This document shows, one piece after another, positions 41,128 through 51,965 of a stretch of DNA of 64,000 bases. This DNA is from Yarrowia lipolytica (lineage: Eukaryota > Ascomycota > Dipodascomycetes > Dipodascales). Every line of letters begins with the position of its first letter. Position 1 is the first letter of the stretch. The stretch is from positions 2,108,001 through 2,172,000 of the forward strand of contig NC_090773.1 in NCBI RefSeq assembly GCF_001761485.1. Reading direction: 5' to 3'. The notes below the pieces were generated by a model. It made no database searches, had not been told where the DNA came from, and saw nothing but the letters and a program-made list of their open reading frames with translations. Position numbers and translations under genes: made by a program.

Positions 41128-42228
41128 TCACACGTGACTCGAATAAACATCTCCGTCCTTCCTAGCACTGTGCACCGTCCCCCCATCATAGTCAACAATG
41201 TACGGCCTATCATTCTCATCTATGATCACCGAGTAGTTATTGCGAGGATATACCTCATCTTGCTCGTTCCAAAAGTGAAGGGCTGTGAGGAAAAAGTCGG
41301 TAGAGTCTCGTACCTCCGTTCCATCTAACCCCACCTGAAACACATGGTATGTGTTGTCTTCAAAGTAGCGAAACAAGCCATCATAACATACTACTGATTG
41401 AGGACGTTCTCCGGGACATTGAAACAGTTTCCTGATTCCTCCATCAACATACCACAAGGTCCATCTAGGGTCTCTGTCGCTATTCCAGTACTCAATAGTG
41501 ACGAGAAAGACATGTGTGCCCAGAACCTGAAACCACGGCATGGTATGAACTTCCAACTGTTGACTACAGTCAGCTTTGAGGGAGACATTCTTGTCACCGT
41601 CTCCGTCTCCGTCTCCTCTCATCTTTACCCGAATGTCACACAAGTTGACCCATGAACACATGGTGGACGATAACCAGACGACTATGAGCATATCGGGTAG
41701 CGATATGATTCTTGTGAAGTTGTCATCTCGCTCATAATCTGGCCGTTTCCTCAAATGCTTGACATAGTCAGCTAGATCGACTTGGATTCCGTGTTCACTG
41801 GTGTACACTGGGTTCTCCAGCAGTTTCCTGTTGTCAAGTTGTTCAGCCCCGGACCGGATCTTTAGTGGTTCTGAGAACTTGTTACAGCTGGTTAATTCCA
41901 ATGCTGAAGCAATTCTCCCTCCATTGAGTCTTGTCTCATAAACTGCAGCACACTCCTTCCACGAGAAGCGGCGTGACAGGTGGGGTTCAAACCACGGACA
42001 TATCCTTGTCAAACGGGTCTTGAAGACGGTATCATTGATAGCCCCTCTCCATGAAGTGCTGGTTTGCGAGAGAGCGACAAGAGAGCCAATGTCCAGATGC
42101 TCGCACAGGATATCCACAAGTTCGGGCGGTAGCATGTGTCGATACAGGTAAAACACATGAGATGAGGAGCTTAACAAAGACGAGCCGCATCCAGTAGAGA
42201 GAGTGAAGAGCAAGTGAAATACATACAT
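41128..42228 (-). CDS. F-box domain protein
   Basis: The 366-residue protein has an F-box (about 32-75: LPPELVDILCEHL, SLVALSQTSTSWRGAI), which binds Skp1 to bring a substrate to an SCF ubiquitin ligase. The rest shows no repeat or motif I can name; it has several short Trp-containing strands (TMPWFQVLG, RDPRWTLWYVDGG), perhaps a beta-rich substrate domain. The ATG at 42228 is the first in frame. The ATG at 42135 starts exactly at the F-box (MLPPELV) and the 31 residues before it are hydrophobic and Ser-rich, so the shorter form may be the real one. F-box genes of this sort are numerous in this yeast. Confidence 0.8.
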   Translation of the reverse strand: MYVFHLLFTLSTGCGSSLLSSSSHVFYLYRHMLPPELVDILCEHLDIGSLVALSQTSTSWRGAINDTVFKTRLTRICPWFEPHLSRRFSWKECAAVYETRLNGGRIASALELTSCNKFSEPLKIRSGAEQLDNRKLLENPVYTSEHGIQVDLADYVKHLRKRPDYERDDNFTRIISLPDMLIVVWLSSTMCSWVNLCDIRVKMRGDGDGDGDKNVSLKADCSQQLEVHTMPWFQVLGTHVFLVTIEYWNSDRDPRWTLWYVDGGIRKLFQCPGERPQSVVCYDGLFRYFEDNTYHVFQVGLDGTEVRDSTDFFLTALHFWNEQDEVYPRNNYSVIIDENDRPYIVDYDGGTVHSARKDGDVYSSHV

Positions 42229-43115
42229 TCAGTACAGCCAGAAAAGTACAGTACGACAAGAAGAGGTTGCCAACCCCTATTTCAATCCATCTCCAGGGGC
42301 CATTGTAATCTCACCGATCTCAGACGTGGATATTACGGATATATTACGCCGAAAGCTCGTTGAAATCAACCCCAAAGGTTGTGCCGAATACACAGCATCT
42401 CGATAATAAGGGGGTATTATCAACCCCCACTTTGAAATTTCACCCTTGATATACCCCACCATACTAATGTACAGTACTTGTACTTGTACTTGTACTTTGC
42501 GGAAATGGTTCCAATTGAAGTCATCTGCCATCGACCCTATGAATCATTAGAATAATAATTCATAAAAGAAGAAAAAAAAGGGATATCTATCGTCCACCCA
42601 AACAAGACTTGTCGACCAGCCCTCCCAAAGTATGAGACAGGAGATATATCACTCAAAAGTCGCCCAAAAGGTATATTATGATCAAAAAAATGACAACAAG
42701 ACCCAAAAATGAGCCCCTAATCAGACCATAATATCCTCTAGCCCCTTTCCAAGATCCCCTTTGTGTATTAGTATGTACTATTTTAGTTGCGTTCTGATTG
42801 CCGTATCTACAGTGCTTACATAAGTGTGTGCCGATAGAGTGAAACTAGAAGGGCGTATACAGACCGGGAAAGGAAGTATGGAATTGAACGAATTTTTCAC
42901 TCAATGATGACCCCGCCGATTGGATCGAGATAACCACAAAATCTCCCCCAAAAGTGCTGTCTACGTCCCGCCATAGACGACCCCCTCCGGTCGATTATGC
43001 CTCGGCTAACTCTAACTTTTACGAGTGTGTATCATCACATGATTATGCAGCAAGATCAGTATCATTTCGGCTATCCAGCTCTCTTCCCCCGTTCAGCTCC
43101 TTTTCTACCGCGATT
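42229..43115. other. Divergent promoter region F-box / TGL3
   Basis: About 890 bp with GTACAGTA at 42246 and a CTTGTACTTGTACTTGTACTT run near 42478-42497. The TGL3 frame stays open upstream of its ATG to about 42954, but that extension starts only with GTG and is probably untranslated. Confidence 0.55.
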
Positions 43116-45116
43116 ATGAAAAGCCGCGTGGCCGTTGTCTTGGCGCCGGTTCTGGCACCATTTGTGGCGATTTTGAAAAACCTGTGGGTCTTCTTCACAG
43201 CTCTACTGGAGCTCTTATTCGACGTTAGCTGGCACTGGATGTTACAATCATGGCACTGGTGGTGCTCCACCGACCAAAAAACACTGCTACAACTGCAGCT
43301 GGACCAGGCAGACACCTACGAGGAATGGGAAAGCATTGCATCGGAGCTGGACGAGCTGCTGGGCAACGACGTGTGGCGTCAGACCGCAGCCTCGAAACGA
43401 TACGACTACCGGCTGATTGCAGGCCGTCTGAGAGACTTTATCGAGTGCCGGGCGGTCGGCGACATTGCGACGCTGATTTCTCGTCTGCGAAGCGGACTGC
43501 TGCGGAATTTGGGCTCGATTTCGTCGCTCCAGCTGTACACTCGCTCGTACCTCGGCTCTAAACTGCTCATCGAAGAGTACATCACCGAGGTCATTGACTG
43601 TCTCAAGTACATCAAGGACTATGGGACGACGGGCGGACTGGACACCAAGGGAGTGCATTTCTTCCCAAAGTCCGAACAGCGACAACTGGACAGTGAACAG
43701 CTGACTCGACAAAAGAAACACAAGTTATTCTACGACACACGACAATCTTTTGGCCGAACGGCCCTCGTGTTGCAGGGAGGAACTATTTTCGGACTTACTC
43801 ATCTCGGAACAATCAAGGCTCTTACTCTCCAGGGTCTGCTACCGGGTATTGTCACCGGTTTCAAGGAGGGGGCGTTTATTGCCGCTCTCACAGGCATCTA
43901 CGTATCCGACCTGGAGCTGCTCGAAACCATTGACTCTTTGCCAGACACTCTCAATGACCTGTACCAAAAATACAAGGAGCGACTGGCGGAGGAAAACAAA
44001 CACAAGGACCACTCGTTCAGTAACTCCAATTCGGACTACGACTTTGACTACGCATTTGACTTTGAACAGTTTGCAAACACCTATAATGTGACCTTCTCGT
44101 CTGTCACTGACAAAGTATTGCGATCGGAGTACCCCCCGGAAGTCAAAATGTACGAGGAGTTCATCGAGAATCAACTCGGAGACCTCACGTTCGAAGAGGC
44201 CTTCAACAAAAGCGACCGCGTGCTCAACATTGTCGCCCATTCCCATGACTCTTCCTTCCCGACACTGATGAACTACCTCACCACTCCCAATGTGCTCATC
44301 AGAAGCGCATGTAGAGCTTCCATGGTGACCGCCCACGACGAGCCCCAAACGAAAAAGGCATGTGCCCATCTGCTGGTCAAGGATGACGACAACAGCGTCA
44401 TTCCCTATGACGCCTGCAAATCCAGGCGAGGAAGCTCGACCGACGTGATTCTGGGACCTGTCCAGGAGGAGGTGGATCCATTAGATTCAACAGCTAACGG
44501 TACTAACTCTTCTGGACCTCCCAAACTCGAAATCACAACTGACACCTGGAAACGAAACAATGCAGACGACGAGGACCACGTGGATACTCTCCCGGGCCGC
44601 GTGAGTGCTCTACCTACACCTTCGTACTCCATGATTAACCAGGGCAAGATTGTCTCTCCCTACGCTCGCCTTTCCGAACTCTTTAACGTCAACCACTTCA
44701 TCGTCTCTCTCTCAAGACCCTACCTGGCGCCTCTTCTGGCCATCGAAGGCCGACATAGAGGCTACCACGGCTGGAGAGTGAACCTGATCCGAGTACTGAA
44801 ACTAGAATTCGAACACAGACTCGCCCAGTTCGACTACATAGGCCTGCTGCCGACCATCTTCCGTCGGTTCTTCATCGACGATAAGATCCCTGGCATCGGT
44901 CCCAACGCCGAGGTGCTCATTGTTCCTGAGCTAGCGGCTGGCATGATCTCCGACTTCAAAAAGGCCTTTTCGAACCACGACATTCCCGAGAAGGTCCGCT
45001 ACTGGACCACTGTGGGCGAACGAGCCACCTGGCCTCTAGTCGCCGCCATCTGGGCCAGAACAGCAATCGAGTACACCCTCAACGACATGTACAACCAGAC
45101 CAAGCGACAAAACTAG
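43116..45116 (+). CDS. TGL3: Tgl3-like patatin-domain protein, catalytic residues lost
   Basis: The 666-residue member of the yeast Tgl3/4/5 lipid-droplet lipase family. An N-terminal hydrophobic stretch (about 5-35) leads to the DUF3336 region (about 48-110, DQKTLLQLQLDQADTYEEW) and then a patatin-like domain. The glycine-rich oxyanion segment is present (LQGGTIFGLTHLG). The nucleophile motif GxSxG is replaced by GFKEG (residues 248-252, Lys at the Ser position). The C-terminal conserved block PYARLSELFNVNHFIVSLSRPYL is intact, but I find no DG/A dyad before it; a low-complexity insertion lies there. It should not be a Ser-Asp lipase. As I recall the literature on this species, Tgl3 acts as a regulator of the active lipase Tgl4. 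Confidence 0.9.
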   Translation: MKSRVAVVLAPVLAPFVAILKNLWVFFTALLELLFDVSWHWMLQSWHWWCSTDQKTLLQLQLDQADTYEEWESIASELDELLGNDVWRQTAASKRYDYRLIAGRLRDFIECRAVGDIATLISRLRSGLLRNLGSISSLQLYTRSYLGSKLLIEEYITEVIDCLKYIKDYGTTGGLDTKGVHFFPKSEQRQLDSEQLTRQKKHKLFYDTRQSFGRTALVLQGGTIFGLTHLGTIKALTLQGLLPGIVTGFKEGAFIAALTGIYVSDLELLETIDSLPDTLNDLYQKYKERLAEENKHKDHSFSNSNSDYDFDYAFDFEQFANTYNVTFSSVTDKVLRSEYPPEVKMYEEFIENQLGDLTFEEAFNKSDRVLNIVAHSHDSSFPTLMNYLTTPNVLIRSACRASMVTAHDEPQTKKACAHLLVKDDDNSVIPYDACKSRRGSSTDVILGPVQEEVDPLDSTANGTNSSGPPKLEITTDTWKRNNADDEDHVDTLPGRVSALPTPSYSMINQGKIVSPYARLSELFNVNHFIVSLSRPYLAPLLAIEGRHRGYHGWRVNLIRVLKLEFEHRLAQFDYIGLLPTIFRRFFIDDKIPGIGPNAEVLIVPELAAGMISDFKKAFSNHDIPEKVRYWTTVGERATWPLVAAIWARTAIEYTLNDMYNQTKRQN

Positions 45117-45277
45117 ACCCCGAGCAGAGCACATAACTACTAACGATGAGACTAAAGTATGTACTGTATGTACTAAACATACGCTCGTAAACAGTTGTAT
45201 TTATTCTTTTTCAGCAAGCCACAGAGGGTGAGCATGTAAGCTACGGCAGTTCCCAATACCTAGCGGTATCTTATGCA

Positions 45278-46291
45278 TTAGTCAATGCAGATGCCTTCAA
45301 CAATGCCCTCGTCATGAACAACAGCCTTTTCGACAGAGGAGATCTTTGTCAAAGCAGAGGCATGGGAGCTCACCTCTTCATCGTAATTGCCCACGTAGTC
45401 GTTCTTGGTGCTGTTGTTCACCTTGGTGGTCTGGATGAGGTCGTCCCGCTGCAACTCCAGAGTCTTGACGTAGGACCACTTGAGCAGCAGCCGATACAGC
45501 TCCCGAACACCAAAGTCCGGCCACAGCGTGTCAACAAACTCGAGTGTGCAGTTCTTGTGACTCTGCCACAACATAAAGTCGGAGAGACGGGTCACGCCAG
45601 ACGTTCGGATCATGATATCCAGTGGAGGACTCTCACCAGTGTACATGGCTTTCTCCAGCATCTTTTCGGTTACGTGGAGGGGAGAGGGTCGGGAGGTAGA
45701 GGAGGGTGGACCAAACGACTTAGGAGGCGGGGCTTGCTTTGTGTCTGCAAACACGTCGGTGACGACCTTTTGAATTGCCTGGGCTATGTCGTCTCTGGAG
45801 GTGTAAGGGAAACAAATGTTGAGTGTTCCACGCTTGTTGTCCTTCGTGGTCTCTTCGACACGGACAATCAGCTCGAGAATGTCTTCCGGGATGAGGTCTC
45901 TGTTACCGAGGATTTTGATGGCGAGACCGTAGCGCTCAGCCATCTCGTCCTTGCTACCGAGTACGACAATGTTGTTTCGGATGAGGTCAAATAGTGCGTC
46001 GGTCTCGACCTTGGGTCGGTTGAAGTTCTCGATTGAGAAGGCGTAGATTGTAACGGTGTTGATGCCCATCCGGAAGCAGACCTCCAGTAGCTTGAGCAGC
46101 AACTCTGTACCTGCCACGTGACCTTCTCGCAGCTCTAGATTGTTGGTCTTTGCGAAACGACGGTTTCCGTCCATGATGAAGGCAACGTGACGGGGCACGG
46201 GTCCTGTTCTGAGTACTCGCACGAGTAGGTCCTGGAACAGGTTGCGCGCGTACTGCATGAGGGGGAATGAAGGGAGTGACAATACTGTCAT
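45278..46291 (-). CDS. RER2: Cis-prenyltransferase (dehydrodolichyl diphosphate synthase), Rer2/Srt1 family
   Basis: Elongates farnesyl diphosphate with isopentenyl units to give the polyprenyl precursor of dolichol at the ER. The 337-residue protein shows the family signatures: HVAFIMDGNRRFAK with the catalytic Asp, TVTIYAFSIENFNRPKVET, and DIMIRTSGVTRLSDFMLWQS with the diphosphate-binding Arg. The start at 46291 is the first ATG; the frame continues upstream only with a GTG. An insertion rich in Pro/Ser (about 195-220, APPPKSFGPPSSTSRPSP) and a C-terminal extension make it longer than S. cerevisiae Rer2. Supplies dolichol to the N-glycan pathway in which MNS1 of this window also works. Confidence 0.93.
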   Translation of the reverse strand: MTVLSLPSFPLMQYARNLFQDLLVRVLRTGPVPRHVAFIMDGNRRFAKTNNLELREGHVAGTELLLKLLEVCFRMGINTVTIYAFSIENFNRPKVETDALFDLIRNNIVVLGSKDEMAERYGLAIKILGNRDLIPEDILELIVRVEETTKDNKRGTLNICFPYTSRDDIAQAIQKVVTDVFADTKQAPPPKSFGPPSSTSRPSPLHVTEKMLEKAMYTGESPPLDIMIRTSGVTRLSDFMLWQSHKNCTLEFVDTLWPDFGVRELYRLLLKWSYVKTLELQRDDLIQTTKVNNSTKNDYVGNYDEEVSSHASALTKISSVEKAVVHDEGIVEGICID

Positions 46292-47231
46292 AATAGGTGT
46301 GCGTGGCTGAATCACTGTGGGTAGGTAGTTGGTTTTTGACGAGGTATGTGTGACACACGGTATAAGGCGCGCCTTTGGTGTCACCTGAAGGATATCTCAA
46401 CTGGTGATATCAGAAGTCTGGGCTTTCGTGGCCGTTCTGTTTTGTTTAGAAGAACAAGACGAGAGGGGAGAAGAAGACACGTTTTATATTAGGACGCTCA
46501 AAGAGACACAGAAAGAACGTCCGAAATAGGACATTGTCGCATTAAAGACGTTTTCTGCACACTCGCTGATTATGCATGATAAGAGTTAGAGTTCAATAAT
46601 GGAATATTGAGAAGTAATAAAACGGGGGTGAAAGACTGCGGCAGAGGGTTGGATTTCGGCATGGGGGTTGATATAGCCCTTGATATTCCTTCAGAAGTTT
46701 TCAGAGTATCTCTGAGATTGCCACTTCTCAAGATATACTCACCTAAAAGATCTAAAGAGAGTAGCTAGTGAGACATACCAAGTGCAGGTAGTACCGTAGC
46801 TACAATATGAGACACTTCACCGTCTACAGCAAAACAAGTATTTATCTTCAACAACATGTTGATCTATAATATAAATAATGTCTTTCGTTCGAACGACTTG
46901 AGCGACTTGTGACTCAGGACCGTGCCTTGTACCTGAACTACTTGTAGCTAGCTAGGTATGATGCACAGACGTAGTACCCTTGAAAGTGCTGCAGAAGGGG
47001 TTAGCGGGGCTTGTTCAGGGAGGACTTGAAAAATGCTATAGCACGAGATTTGTACTATAGCTTCACCCAGACCCAGCTCCTGTTCAGCAACACTGACGGC
47101 CATTAAAGAATCATCAATCCACCCATTCTCATGAGGAGACAATATCAATAATACAGCCAACGGATTCGGACGACGGCCGTCTTCGTCTCGGCGCGTTCAT
47201 CCTGGGATGCCCCTGTACGTTGTGCAACTTG
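46292..47231. other. Intergenic region upstream of RER2
   Basis: 940 bp without a credible gene. Contains a TACTTGTA copy near 46939. Confidence 0.55.
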
Positions 47232-47828
47232 TTATCGGACCCGGGTGAGTCCTGCCCGAGACCATTCGTAGATCTCTACTTGCCAGTTCTCATACCAGCC
47301 TCGGACCGTCTTGGCGGCGGCATTATGACGCTGATGAGCGGTGGCGTCGTCAGCGTGCTTCTTGCTGATCCACACACAGGTGGCCAGATTGTTTCCGGCC
47401 TCGTCGGGCACGCCAAACCAGTACTTGAGCAGACCTCCAGAGTTGTTAGCCTCGGCATGAGAAGACTCGTCGAGGTCGGAGAGCTTCTGACGCATATCGT
47501 GGGAGGTTCGCACGTGTTCAAACAGCCGGGATCGGAAAGCCACGCAGTGAAGAGTGACGCCTTCGGGCACCAGGGGAGTCAGGTCTTCAAACGGGAACGA
47601 CTCGATGTAGTCACCTACAGCATAATCGGGCTTGACGGCCCGGAAAAGGTCCCGGAGGGCAACCACAATCTCATGGAGGTTTTGGGGCACCCCTCCGAGG
47701 TCCAGCAGGTGAGCCTGACCCGTGTAGGGAGAAGACTGGACCATTCGAGGACGCTCAGTGTCAAAGTGGGGTTCAGAAAGCGCCTTCAGAGACTGAAAAG
47801 GGTTGCTATCAATTGCAATGGTCGCCAT
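47232..47828 (-). CDS. UPF0643-like conserved fungal protein
   Basis: The 198-residue protein resembles the uncharacterised fungal UPF0643 family as I remember it. The best matching part is the C-terminal half: LVPEGVTLHCVAFRSRL, SHAEANNSGGLLKYWFG and LATCVWISKKHADDATAHQ, followed by ARGWYENW-like sequence. This alternation of strands and the phrase 'CVW...A...H..A' recalls the dimeric alpha/beta-barrel fold, but I cannot show it. No signal peptide or membrane helix. The start ATG is the first in frame (ccaccATGgc on the coding strand, a good context). Function unknown. Confidence 0.72.
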   Translation of the reverse strand: MATIAIDSNPFQSLKALSEPHFDTERPRMVQSSPYTGQAHLLDLGGVPQNLHEIVVALRDLFRAVKPDYAVGDYIESFPFEDLTPLVPEGVTLHCVAFRSRLFEHVRTSHDMRQKLSDLDESSHAEANNSGGLLKYWFGVPDEAGNNLATCVWISKKHADDATAHQRHNAAAKTVRGWYENWQVEIYEWSRAGLTRVR

Positions 47829-48516
47829 GGTGGTAGATGTGGGGTTCAGAACGCAGTAAGAGGAAAGCTCCCAACCATCATGTCATTACAGATCTACTCG
47901 TCCAGGGTGTTTTTTTTCTTCTTTTTCTTTTCTTCTTTTCTTTCTTTTTATGTTCTTTTTGGTGTGCGTGCATGTGGCTTAAGCCACGATATGGAGCGGT
48001 TTGTAAGAATGCAGACGATAATGCGGATCGTTAGAGATACGAATCAAGAGCTGGAAACGAGAGGAACGCAGTGATGGCGTTTGTTTGACGGTATAGATGG
48101 AATTAAGCGGCTCAACAGGACCCGTCACCAATACCACCCTGCACGAAAATAACCTTAGTGTGGATCCACGGAAAAATAAAATTCGCAAAAAAAAAAACAA
48201 AAGAAAAAAAAAAAAACAGGAACAGCGCCGTACGATCACACGTGTTTAGATGTATATAGATTCGAATGAGGCTGAAATCAATACCATTTGGTTATACAAG
48301 CCAGTAAAGCTCCTCAGATATGCGAGAAGCGCGTTATATCAAAATTATATCAAAATTAAAACATTTTGACGCGGCTCCGGATCGAACCCACAACCACCAT
48401 AAATAAACTTACTAAATAAGCATTTAACATGCGTATAAAACGCAACCTGGGTGATTTTTTGAAAAATGCTGAGTAATTAGCCGTTTCTCCTTCTACAACA
48501 CAAGAAGATCGGAAAA
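47829..48516. other. Divergent promoter region UPF0643-like / NCS6
   Basis: 690 bp with a pyrimidine-rich tract (about 47910-47950) and an A-rich tract (about 48187-48218). A lone GGTTCGATCC on the minus strand near 48370 resembles a tRNA B box, but no tRNA folds around it. Confidence 0.55.
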
Positions 48517-49614
48517 ATGCTGTGTGTGCTGTGCGAGTGCCGCAAGGCCATGCTGAAGCGACCCAAGACGCTGCAACCCATCTGCAAACCGTGCTTCTAC
48601 AACGTGTTTGAGACCGAAATCCACAACACGATTGTTGAATCAAACCTCTTCTTTCCGGGAGAACGGGTGGCCATTGGAGCCAGTGGTGGCAAAGACAGTA
48701 CGGTGCTTGCGCACGTGATGAAAACGCTGAATGAGCGGTACAACTATGGTGTGGACTTTGTGCTGCTCTCTATCGACGAGGGTATCCATGGCTACCGAGA
48801 CGACTCTCTGGAGACGGTGAAGCGAAACAAGGTGCAGTACGACATGGATCTGGAGGTGGTCAGTTACAGTGAGCTGTACGGGTGGAGCATGGACCAGATT
48901 GTGGCCCAGATCGGCAACAAGAACAACTGCACCTACTGTGGAGTGTTTCGAAGACAGGCTCTTGATAGAGGTAGTGCCAAGCTAGGAATCGCACATATCG
49001 TCACAGGTCATAATGCTGACGATATGGCCGAGACAGTGCTGATGAACTTGTTACGGGGCGATACTGCTCGTCTGGATAGATGTACCGAACTGGTGACTGG
49101 TTCAGATGACTCTCCTGTCAAGAGAAGTAAGCCTCTTAAGTACGCATATGAAAAGGAGATTGTGCTTTATGCCCATTACAAGAAGCTCGACTACTTTTCC
49201 ACCGAGTGCACATACTCTCCCGAGGCATTCCGGGGCACGGCTCGTACGCTGATCAAAAATTTGGAGGCCATTAGACCGTCTACCATCATTGACATCATTC
49301 ACTCTGGAGAAGCCTTTGTGCTCAAGAAGAAGAAGGAGAAGAAAGGCAAGGGCTCTGTGGTTGTGAAGGCCAAGGTGGAGGAAAAACCTGTCCCCTCCGG
49401 TGGCTGTTCGGTACCTCTAGCATTTGATTCCAGCCTTGGGCTCTCCAACAGATGCACCAAGTGTGGCTATTTATCTCATAATGCCGTTTGCAAGGCCTGT
49501 GTCTTGCTGGAGGGTCTAAATGCTGGACGAGCCAAGATGCAGATTGAGGGAGACAGCGCTGACGGAGCTGCTAAAAACATCAAGACCTTGGAGAAGCTGG
49601 CCTTGAGTATTTAG
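48517..49614 (+). CDS. NCS6: Cytoplasmic tRNA 2-thiolation protein 1 (Ncs6/Ctu1)
   Basis: Catalytic subunit of the Ncs2-Ncs6 complex, which places sulfur on U34 of tRNA-Lys, -Glu and -Gln in the cytosol, receiving it from the Urm1 relay. The 365-residue TtcA/Ctu1-type protein has an N-terminal zinc-binding region ([10 protein letters not shown], then CKPCF), the PP-loop ASGGKDST at about 55-62, the iron-sulfur/catalytic Cys pair segment [31 protein letters not shown], and a C-terminal zinc finger ([17 protein letters not shown]). A Lys-rich insertion ([10 protein letters not shown]) sits before it. All hallmarks are intact. Length is usual. Confidence 0.96.
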   Translation: MLCVLCECRKAMLKRPKTLQPICKPCFYNVFETEIHNTIVESNLFFPGERVAIGASGGKDSTVLAHVMKTLNERYNYGVDFVLLSIDEGIHGYRDDSLETVKRNKVQYDMDLEVVSYSELYGWSMDQIVAQIGNKNNCTYCGVFRRQALDRGSAKLGIAHIVTGHNADDMAETVLMNLLRGDTARLDRCTELVTGSDDSPVKRSKPLKYAYEKEIVLYAHYKKLDYFSTECTYSPEAFRGTARTLIKNLEAIRPSTIIDIIHSGEAFVLKKKKEKKGKGSVVVKAKVEEKPVPSGGCSVPLAFDSSLGLSNRCTKCGYLSHNAVCKACVLLEGLNAGRAKMQIEGDSADGAAKNIKTLEKLALSI

Positions 49615-50634
49615 TGGTATATAGCATAGTTATTTATTGATACATGGGGTAGCCATGATGGGTGAAGAATCAACACCAGCGAGACGCATCTAAAAAGTGC
49701 TCTATTTGTCGTGCTAAGCTCATAGTCGTAAGCAGAGGGAGCTCTGAACGGCTCAGAACAGCTGGATTAGCCACATTACGAAACAATCAATCATTATCGT
49801 CCCATATTTCTGCTTCTTCGGAGTCCGACAAGTGTGGCTAAAGTCGGAGAGTGGGGATAAGCCACGAGTATGAGATTCATATTGTGGAGAAAGGAGGGTA
49901 GTATGGCGAAAACAGGGGATTGGAAGACGAAATTTAACAGCTCAGGAATGGGTGTGAACAGAATGACGTCATTTCCGTCTGAAGCATGCACATCAGGTTG
50001 CACACATATCAATATGATGCACAGAAGACACCAAAGAAAGACCACACTCTCTATCAAATTGTTCATCCGATTAAATGTACAGCATTGGTGGCGTATGATG
50101 ATATTTGCCATGAATAAGCCCAAAGAATGCCTATTGCAATGTGTGGCTTGGTGGCTTACATGAGAGACGGGAGATAGGATGATATGGAACTTTACACGAG
50201 ATCAGAATGTATGAATGTGATACGAATTTGAAGCGATTGGTCGGTTATTATGTACTGTAAAGTAATCGAGTGGATCTCCAGTGATATGAGCAAGTCTTAC
50301 CTAAGAAAATGGACACCTCTAGCCCTACACAATTGTCAAGTATGTTCAGTATGTACAGTACAGTAACATTGACGAGCAGACTCACGAGTAATATACAAAC
50401 CGCAATTCAGCTGGTGCAAGTCCACACTTACGATGAAGCCTATAGATATCACTAATGCCGATGAATCTCTCCGAAAGTATAGACTCTTGGTATAGCCTCG
50501 ATAACGCCATTGTCGCTAAGACATCAGCAGCCACACTGGAGAGCGGTATATTGAAAACGGTGACTATAGCTGATGTTATATAAACACGTTTGCAGTTGTG
50601 TACAAACAACAGTTTGCAATCGTCGATTCAAAAC
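49615..50634. other. Intergenic region upstream of the dioxygenase
   Basis: 1 kb without a credible gene. GTACAGTA at 50353-50360 and a TATA box near the right end. Confidence 0.55.
50577..50584 (+). promoter_or_regulatory. TATA box of the TauD-type dioxygenase gene
   Basis: TATATAAA about 51 bp upstream of the ATG at 50635. Confidence 0.6.
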
Positions 50635-51774
50635 ATGCCTTCTACTGATCCCACTGCCAACGCCTCCCGCCGAGAACCTATCAAGTCTTCTGGTTCTCTC
50701 AACCAGTTCAAGTCGTTTACGGTGACTCCCAAGATTGGCACCGAGTTCCCTGAGCTGCAGTTGACCTCGATTCTGGAAGACGATACTTTGATCCGAGACC
50801 TGGCTGTCGAGGTGTCTCGAAGAGGAGTTGTCTTCTTTCGAAACCAAGATATCACTGACGACCAGCAGCAGTTTTTGGGTCAGCGGTTTGGCGAGCTGAC
50901 CGGTAAGCCTGCCGAGTCCACTCTCCATGTCCATCCTGCCAAGGATCTCTCCAGACCCGCCGGCAAGGAGATTCTAGAGATTCTTCCCGAGGGAAAGTCT
51001 GCCAAAGAACTGGTCACCAGATTTGATGCAGAGGACGCAGTTGTTCCCACAGTTCGAGCTTCCCGTGGCTGGCACACGGACATTACATTTGAGCCTGTTC
51101 CGTCCGACTACGCCATTCTCAAGCTTCTGACCATCCCCGAGAACGGAGGAGGAGACACTCTGTGGGCCAGTGGGTACGAGGCGTACGAGCAGCTGTCTCC
51201 TCACTACAAGGAGCTTCTGGAGAAACTAACAGCTCTTCACTCGGGTCAATTCTTCCACCAGGTGGTCAACAAGCGAGGAGATGAAGTCTACGACCAGCCT
51301 AGAGGCAACCCAGCCAATGTAGGCAACAAGCTCTTCACCACCCACCCTGTGATTCGAACCAACCCCGTCACCGGCTGGAAGTCCCTGTTTGTCAATCCCG
51401 GCTTCACCAAGAAGATAATTGGACTCACTCCCGATGAGAGCGCCTCCCTGCTTGACTTGTTGTTCCGAAACCTGAGCCAGGGCCATGATGCTCATGTGCG
51501 ATTCAAGTGGAACGAGAACGACGTGGCTATCTGGGACAACCGGTCGACTTTCCACTCGGCCACTTTTGATTTCGATACCGGCGACCGGCTGGGCCACCGA
51601 GTCTTGTCTATCGGAGAAAAGCCGTACTTGGATGTCAACAGTACGGGCTACAAGGAGGCTCTGGAGGCTGAAAAGCTGGAGGAGACCAAGCAAAAGCTGG
51701 AGAATCTGAGCGCGACAGAGAAGAAGGAAAAGGTCGACGAGTTGCCTGTCCAGCCTCCAAAGGTGGCTGTTTAA
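50635..51774 (+). CDS. TauD/TfdA-family Fe(II)/2-oxoglutarate dioxygenase, Jlp1-like
   Basis: Probably oxidises a sulfonate or related acid to release sulfite, as S. cerevisiae Jlp1 does; the substrate is inferred. The 379-residue protein has the iron-binding HxD in RGWHTDITFEP, the distal His in WDNRSTFHSATFDF and the 2-oxoglutarate-binding Arg in GHRVLSIG. GGGDTLWAS is typical of the family. A charged, Lys/Glu-rich C-terminal tail (about 340-379) extends past the fold. I start at 50635: the TATA box position supports it and the frame upstream opens without an ATG. The strong TATA suggests nutrient regulation. Confidence 0.92.
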   Translation: MPSTDPTANASRREPIKSSGSLNQFKSFTVTPKIGTEFPELQLTSILEDDTLIRDLAVEVSRRGVVFFRNQDITDDQQQFLGQRFGELTGKPAESTLHVHPAKDLSRPAGKEILEILPEGKSAKELVTRFDAEDAVVPTVRASRGWHTDITFEPVPSDYAILKLLTIPENGGGDTLWASGYEAYEQLSPHYKELLEKLTALHSGQFFHQVVNKRGDEVYDQPRGNPANVGNKLFTTHPVIRTNPVTGWKSLFVNPGFTKKIIGLTPDESASLLDLLFRNLSQGHDAHVRFKWNENDVAIWDNRSTFHSATFDFDTGDRLGHRVLSIGEKPYLDVNSTGYKEALEAEKLEETKQKLENLSATEKKEKVDELPVQPPKVAV

Positions 51775-51965
51775 ACCGATTTATTAACGAATAATTATTG
51801 TTGGAGTTCTGGCTCTGGTTCTAGACCTTTACAGTCCAAGTACATACAGTAAAGTACTGTAGTTGTAATATCAAACTATGTGTCTTAGTATTACTGTTTA
51901 CTTTCTCAATCGGACCCTTATTCTCGTTATACCACCCACCTAAGGAGAAGTACCATATACACCCT

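Noticed and set aside
48360-48400. Minus-strand tRNA-like B box (GGTTCGATCC)
   Set aside because: The flanking bases do not form a T stem, and no A box or acceptor partner is found within reach; NCS6 starts just upstream.
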